Shown piece by piece: positions 62,001 to 64,000 of a DNA stretch of 64,000 nucleotides. The DNA comes from Algoriphagus sp. (GTDB lineage: Bacteria > Bacteroidota > Bacteroidia > Cytophagales > Cyclobacteriaceae), in the NCBI GenBank assembly GCA_029945945.1, contig JAQSDM010000005.1, forward strand, positions 1,016,703 through 1,080,702. Reading direction: 5' to 3'. Position 1 is the first letter of the stretch. Each line of letters opens with the position of its first letter. The translations under genes were made by a program, and so were the position numbers. The notes under the pieces were generated by a model that saw nothing but the letters and a program-made list of their open reading frames with translations, did not search any database and was not told the DNA's origin.

Positions 62001-62238
62001 CGGCGGTAAAGGCGATTTGCTTTCCGTCAGGAGAAAAATGAGGAAGCGTTTCTTCACCCTCGTTGCTGGTGAGACGGATGGCCGAACCGCCGGATTTTGC
62101 CACTTTCCAAAGGTCATTGGCATAGACGAAGACGATTTCTGATTGGCTGAGAGTGGGTTGGCGGAGCAATTGGGTGCCTTGCCCAAACGCCGAAAAGCCC
62201 AGCCCGGAGGCAAAGAGTAGGGTAAATATTCTTTTCAT
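59014..62238 (-). CDS. Tricorn-like S41 protease with beta-propeller and PDZ
   Basis: Protein of 1074 residues with signal peptide (LLFASGLGFSAFGQ, about residue 20). N-terminal half: WD/PD40-type blades with repeating PHFSPDGKQIAFTAEYDG-type motifs. A PDZ-like domain and an S41 core follow; RAGSGGDLLPYLF gives the active-site Ser, and DERNNGGGSAADY and the C-terminal EAL region are typical. It acts as a large periplasmic or surface peptide-degrading enzyme. ATG 62238 gives the signal peptide; a longer frame to 62265 is less likely. Confidence 0.93.
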   Translation of the reverse strand: MKRIFTLLFASGLGFSAFGQGTQLLRQPTLSQSEIVFVYANDLWKVAKSGGSAIRLTSNEGEETLPHFSPDGKQIAFTAEYDGNTDVYVIPSEGGDPQRLTWHPGADLVTGWTPDGNHITFTSGREGFATQESKFFKISKTGGMPEPMAIPRAVNGEISPDGKHIAYQQISFWDPEWRNHRGGQAKPIWIVDLKDYSLKMTPQTDNERHTDPIWMGNKVFYISERDFLANIWSFDPATNQEKQETFLKDFDIKSLDGNGTEIVYEQGGYLNLLNPASGQSQKLNITVAGDFHWARERWVNVSAAQLQNPQISPTGQRAIFEFRGEIITVPKENGAGRNISNTSRSAERAPVWSPDGKQIAYFSDAKGEYELVIADQDGGIQKKINLPDASFFFKPEWSPDGAHIAFTDTDYNIWVVNIASGNAKIADTERFAHPTRSMNPVWSPDGKWIAYARLNDNQFKSIFVYQVESGKKIQISDDMADAISPVWDESGKYLYFLASTDFGLNTGWLDMSSYDHPITRSLYLTVLNAADSSPLLTQSDEETEKPAEKKDDKAPVTVKIDEAGIQQRIVAIDAPARNYTGMASAPEGFVFYMEVVENEGTVLHKYDLKKRKSEVFLPKVDQVVVSKDRKSLLYQSNSTWGILETSATGKKAGDGALKALTGMKVKVNPMDEWQQIYREGWRYQRDFLYVDNVHGAPWDEIYEWYKPWVAHVRHRSDMNYIIDIIGGEVAVGHSYTRGGDFPEVNSVPIGLLGADYEIVNGNFRIKKILTGESWNPTLKAPLAQPGAVAKVGEYVVGVNGKAIETGGNFFRHFEGTANQPTKIHLNSKPGLEGSRVILVTPVASENQLRSVDWVEGNRRKVYELSAGKLAYVYIPNTGQPGYTSFNRYYFAQQDKKGAIIDERNNGGGSAADYMVDIMGRKLLGYFNSRANDHRPFTTPMSGIWGPKVMLINERAGSGGDLLPYLFNKMEIGPLVGTKTWGGLVGTWDTPPFVDNGRMVAPRGGFYDANGEWAVEGVGISPDIAVEQTPKDVIEGRDPQLERAVKEALRLLETEGIELKPEPKAPIRYFRPKGN

Positions 62239-62667
62239 AATTCTAAAGTAGTTTTCAAAGATCAATTAGAAAGGCTTGAATTAACAATTTTAGGAAATGA
62301 TAAAATGGTTAATTCTAAAAATAGGAGAAAGGAGTTAATGAATCTAACCAATGGTCAAAAAATGGAATAAGGATCAAAAAAGTGATTTGATATGGGTGTA
62401 ATTTATTGAGAAGTTTATATGGAATATTTTCATATCAACTAAGAGAGAGGCTTGCATTTCGACTAAATTAAATTTAGTATATTTTTCAAAAAGCATAAAA
62501 TTGCATATGAAAAGCATAAAAATTAGTAAAAAAGTCATTTTTTACTTTTTATTTTGAATTCTATTATTGACATTTGAATCATGCCGAAGTGTCTGAAAGA
62601 CAGAATCTTTTTGATTGAATCTTTTTGAATTCGGGAAGTCATTTTTGAAAAGAAAAACTCTTAGACT
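62239..62667. other. Divergent promoter region, 429 bp
   Basis: Very AT-rich DNA between the tricorn-like gene (minus) and the HYR surface-protein gene (plus). It holds several GCATAAA and TTGATTGAATC-like short repeats, such as GAATCTTTTTGA next to itself near 62604-62628. I could not place a promoter with confidence and found no gene. Confidence 0.5.
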
Positions 62668-64000
62668 ATGGAAAATAAAATTTTACTCAAACTAACCAGG
62701 CTGTTTTTTCTGGTCATGACGATGAGCTTAACCTTGGGGGTAAGCTTGAATGCCCTTGGGCAGGCCACAGTGACAACGGATAAGCTGGATTATGCTCCTG
62801 GGGAATATGTGACCATTTCTGGTAGCGGATGGCTGCCTGGAGAAACGATAGTCCTTCATTTTGACGAAGAACCCAAACCGGCGACTTGTTTGCTCTCGCA
62901 TGACCTGACAGCCACGGCAGATGCCTTAGGCAACTTTACCAACAGTCAATTTTTAGTCAAGGAAAATCACTTGGGGGTTAAGTTTACCCTTACCGCGACA
63001 GGTCAGAGTTCAGGTTTGATTGCCACGACTGTGTTTACTGATGGTAGAGCTGAGATTAGTGCTGCTTCTCCGACCCCTTTTTCTCCAAATCAGGCTTCAA
63101 GTGCTGGAGTGAAAGATGTTACGACGATTACTGCATTTAACAACAACGGAACCGGAATACCGGGAGGACAAAGTAACATTCCGAATTTTGTGATTAGGAT
63201 TAAACAGTTTGATTTTAATGGGCCTGTAATCTTTACCTTCCCTACCATTTCTCTTCAGGCAGGTAATACTACAAATAGAGATTGGAATGGAACGGCTACG
63301 GATGGTACTTATGTACCAGATGGTTTGTACTACATCTTTGCAGGGACTTTTAATACAATTACTACTGTACCTGGAACATTTAAAATTGTCACAGTTGACA
63401 ATACCAATCCGGTAATTAATAATGTGCCTCAAGAGATTCGGGTCAATAATACCCTAGGACAATGCGGTGCCACAGTTACATGGGCTATACCTACGGTCAC
63501 TGATGCCAATCCGGGTACTCTCGAATTGCTGGGAACTTTTGAGAGTGGAGACTTTTTCCCTATTGGAGCAACCCAGATAAAATATAAGGCTATTGATGCC
63601 GCCGGAAATGTTTCTGAGAGTTCATTCAATGTAATTGTTTTGGACACTGAGGGTCCAGTCTTCCCGACGTTGACATCGATCATCGAAGATCAGGATGCGG
63701 GAGTGTGCCAGGCAGTTGTGACCGTACCGACCCCTGTGGTGACGGATCTATGCGGCGATGCGTCTCCACTCAGATTCATCAGATCAGACGGAGAAGAAAC
63801 TTTGAGTGCACCGTATGCGGTGGGCAGGACGACGATTACCTGGGTAGCTACGGATGATTCAGGAAATGAAAGCCGAGCCGATCAGGATGTATTTGTAAGA
63901 GATACCGAAGCGCCGGTCTTCCCGACGTTGACATCGATCATCGAAGATCAGGATGCGGGAGTGTGCCAGGCAGTTGTGACCGTACCGACCCCTGTGGTGA
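62668..64000 (+). CDS. HYR-repeat surface or secreted protein (3' partial)
   Basis: Frame open from ATG 62668 to the end of the window, 444 codons, no stop. Signal peptide (LFFLVMTMSLTLGVSLNALGQA), then an Ig-like start (VTTDKLDYAPGEYVTISGSGW) and HYR-type repeats with DxxxPVFPTLTSIIEDQ, CQAVVTVPTPVVTD and TTITWVATDDSGNES. Two neighbouring repeats share 85 identical bases (63658-63742 and 63916-64000) with a period of 258 bp. It is probably a very large adhesin or gliding/biofilm protein, with a type IX sorting signal expected further on. Confidence 0.88.
   Translation, partial: MENKILLKLTRLFFLVMTMSLTLGVSLNALGQATVTTDKLDYAPGEYVTISGSGWLPGETIVLHFDEEPKPATCLLSHDLTATADALGNFTNSQFLVKENHLGVKFTLTATGQSSGLIATTVFTDGRAEISAASPTPFSPNQASSAGVKDVTTITAFNNNGTGIPGGQSNIPNFVIRIKQFDFNGPVIFTFPTISLQAGNTTNRDWNGTATDGTYVPDGLYYIFAGTFNTITTVPGTFKIVTVDNTNPVINNVPQEIRVNNTLGQCGATVTWAIPTVTDANPGTLELLGTFESGDFFPIGATQIKYKAIDAAGNVSESSFNVIVLDTEGPVFPTLTSIIEDQDAGVCQAVVTVPTPVVTDLCGDASPLRFIRSDGEETLSAPYAVGRTTITWVATDDSGNESRADQDVFVRDTEAPVFPTLTSIIEDQDAGVCQAVVTVPTPVV

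Overview
The window reads as chromosomal DNA of a Bacteroidota bacterium, most likely from the Cytophagales and close to Algoriphagus or another Cyclobacteriaceae genus. That placement is inferred from gene content: a split methionine synthase, a TonB-dependent receptor with a CarboxypepD_reg-like domain followed by a DUF4249 lipoprotein, Bat-type genes, LytS/LytTR two-component systems, M56-TonB genes, and promoters of the TTG / TAnnTTTG type. No rRNA gene, tRNA gene, complete insertion sequence or CRISPR array was seen.

Layout. 1-4.4 kb: B12-dependent methionine synthesis (metH in two genes, metF). 4.5-9.1 kb: a lipoprotein, an HMG-CoA lyase-like enzyme, a PepSY membrane protein, dprA, a MerR regulator and rsmE. 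9.2-11.3 kb: a DEAD-box helicase whose mRNA leader can fold over its own ribosome binding site. 11.5-14.6 kb: a purC / STAS / rnz / queuosine-precursor-transporter operon. 14.6-19.3 kb: a MORN-like repeat protein, thiolase and a short Bat-type operon. 19.5-22.7 kb: TonB receptor plus DUF4249 lipoprotein. 22.7-25.5 kb: an arsenic cluster (arsR, DUF6428, phosphatase-type arsenate reductase, acr3) with two ArsR-like operators. 25.6-28.5 kb: a BlaI / M56 / TonB / TonB antirepressor-type operon with an internal duplication. 28.7-33.7 kb: M14 carboxypeptidase, DUF1080 protein and a Tat-exported Gfo/Idh/MocA oxidoreductase.

33.7-36.8 kb is an accessory island: a cluster of dispersed repeats, a tandem zinc-knuckle mini-protein and a decayed copy of it, a small HNH-like protein, and a GTPase that resembles the animal interferon-inducible (IRG) GTPases. 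36.8-50.3 kb holds signalling genes (a propeller LytS kinase with a LytTR regulator, and a 7TMR kinase with two tandem NarL-type regulators), a GH30 lipoprotein, a CAP protein and an MgtA-like P-type ATPase. 50.6-54.9 kb is AT-rich accessory DNA: a LytS kinase with a broken ATPase end, a membrane-anchored LuxR protein, and a divergent secreted subtilisin-like protein with a secreted partner of unknown function. 55-64 kb: an MFS sugar porter, a small membrane protein, a uracil/deoxyinosine-DNA glycosylase-like protein, a YdeI-family protein, a tricorn-like protease and the start of a large HYR-repeat surface protein cut by the window end.

The most interesting unexplained signal is a leader element of about 90-105 bp present three times: before DUF6428, before the arsenate reductase, and on the other strand before the M14 peptidase. 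Each copy starts with a short open reading frame of related sequence and carries a hairpin with an invariant loop just before the start codon of the gene. The IRG-like GTPase island and the subtilisin-like pair are the next best candidates for undescribed systems.
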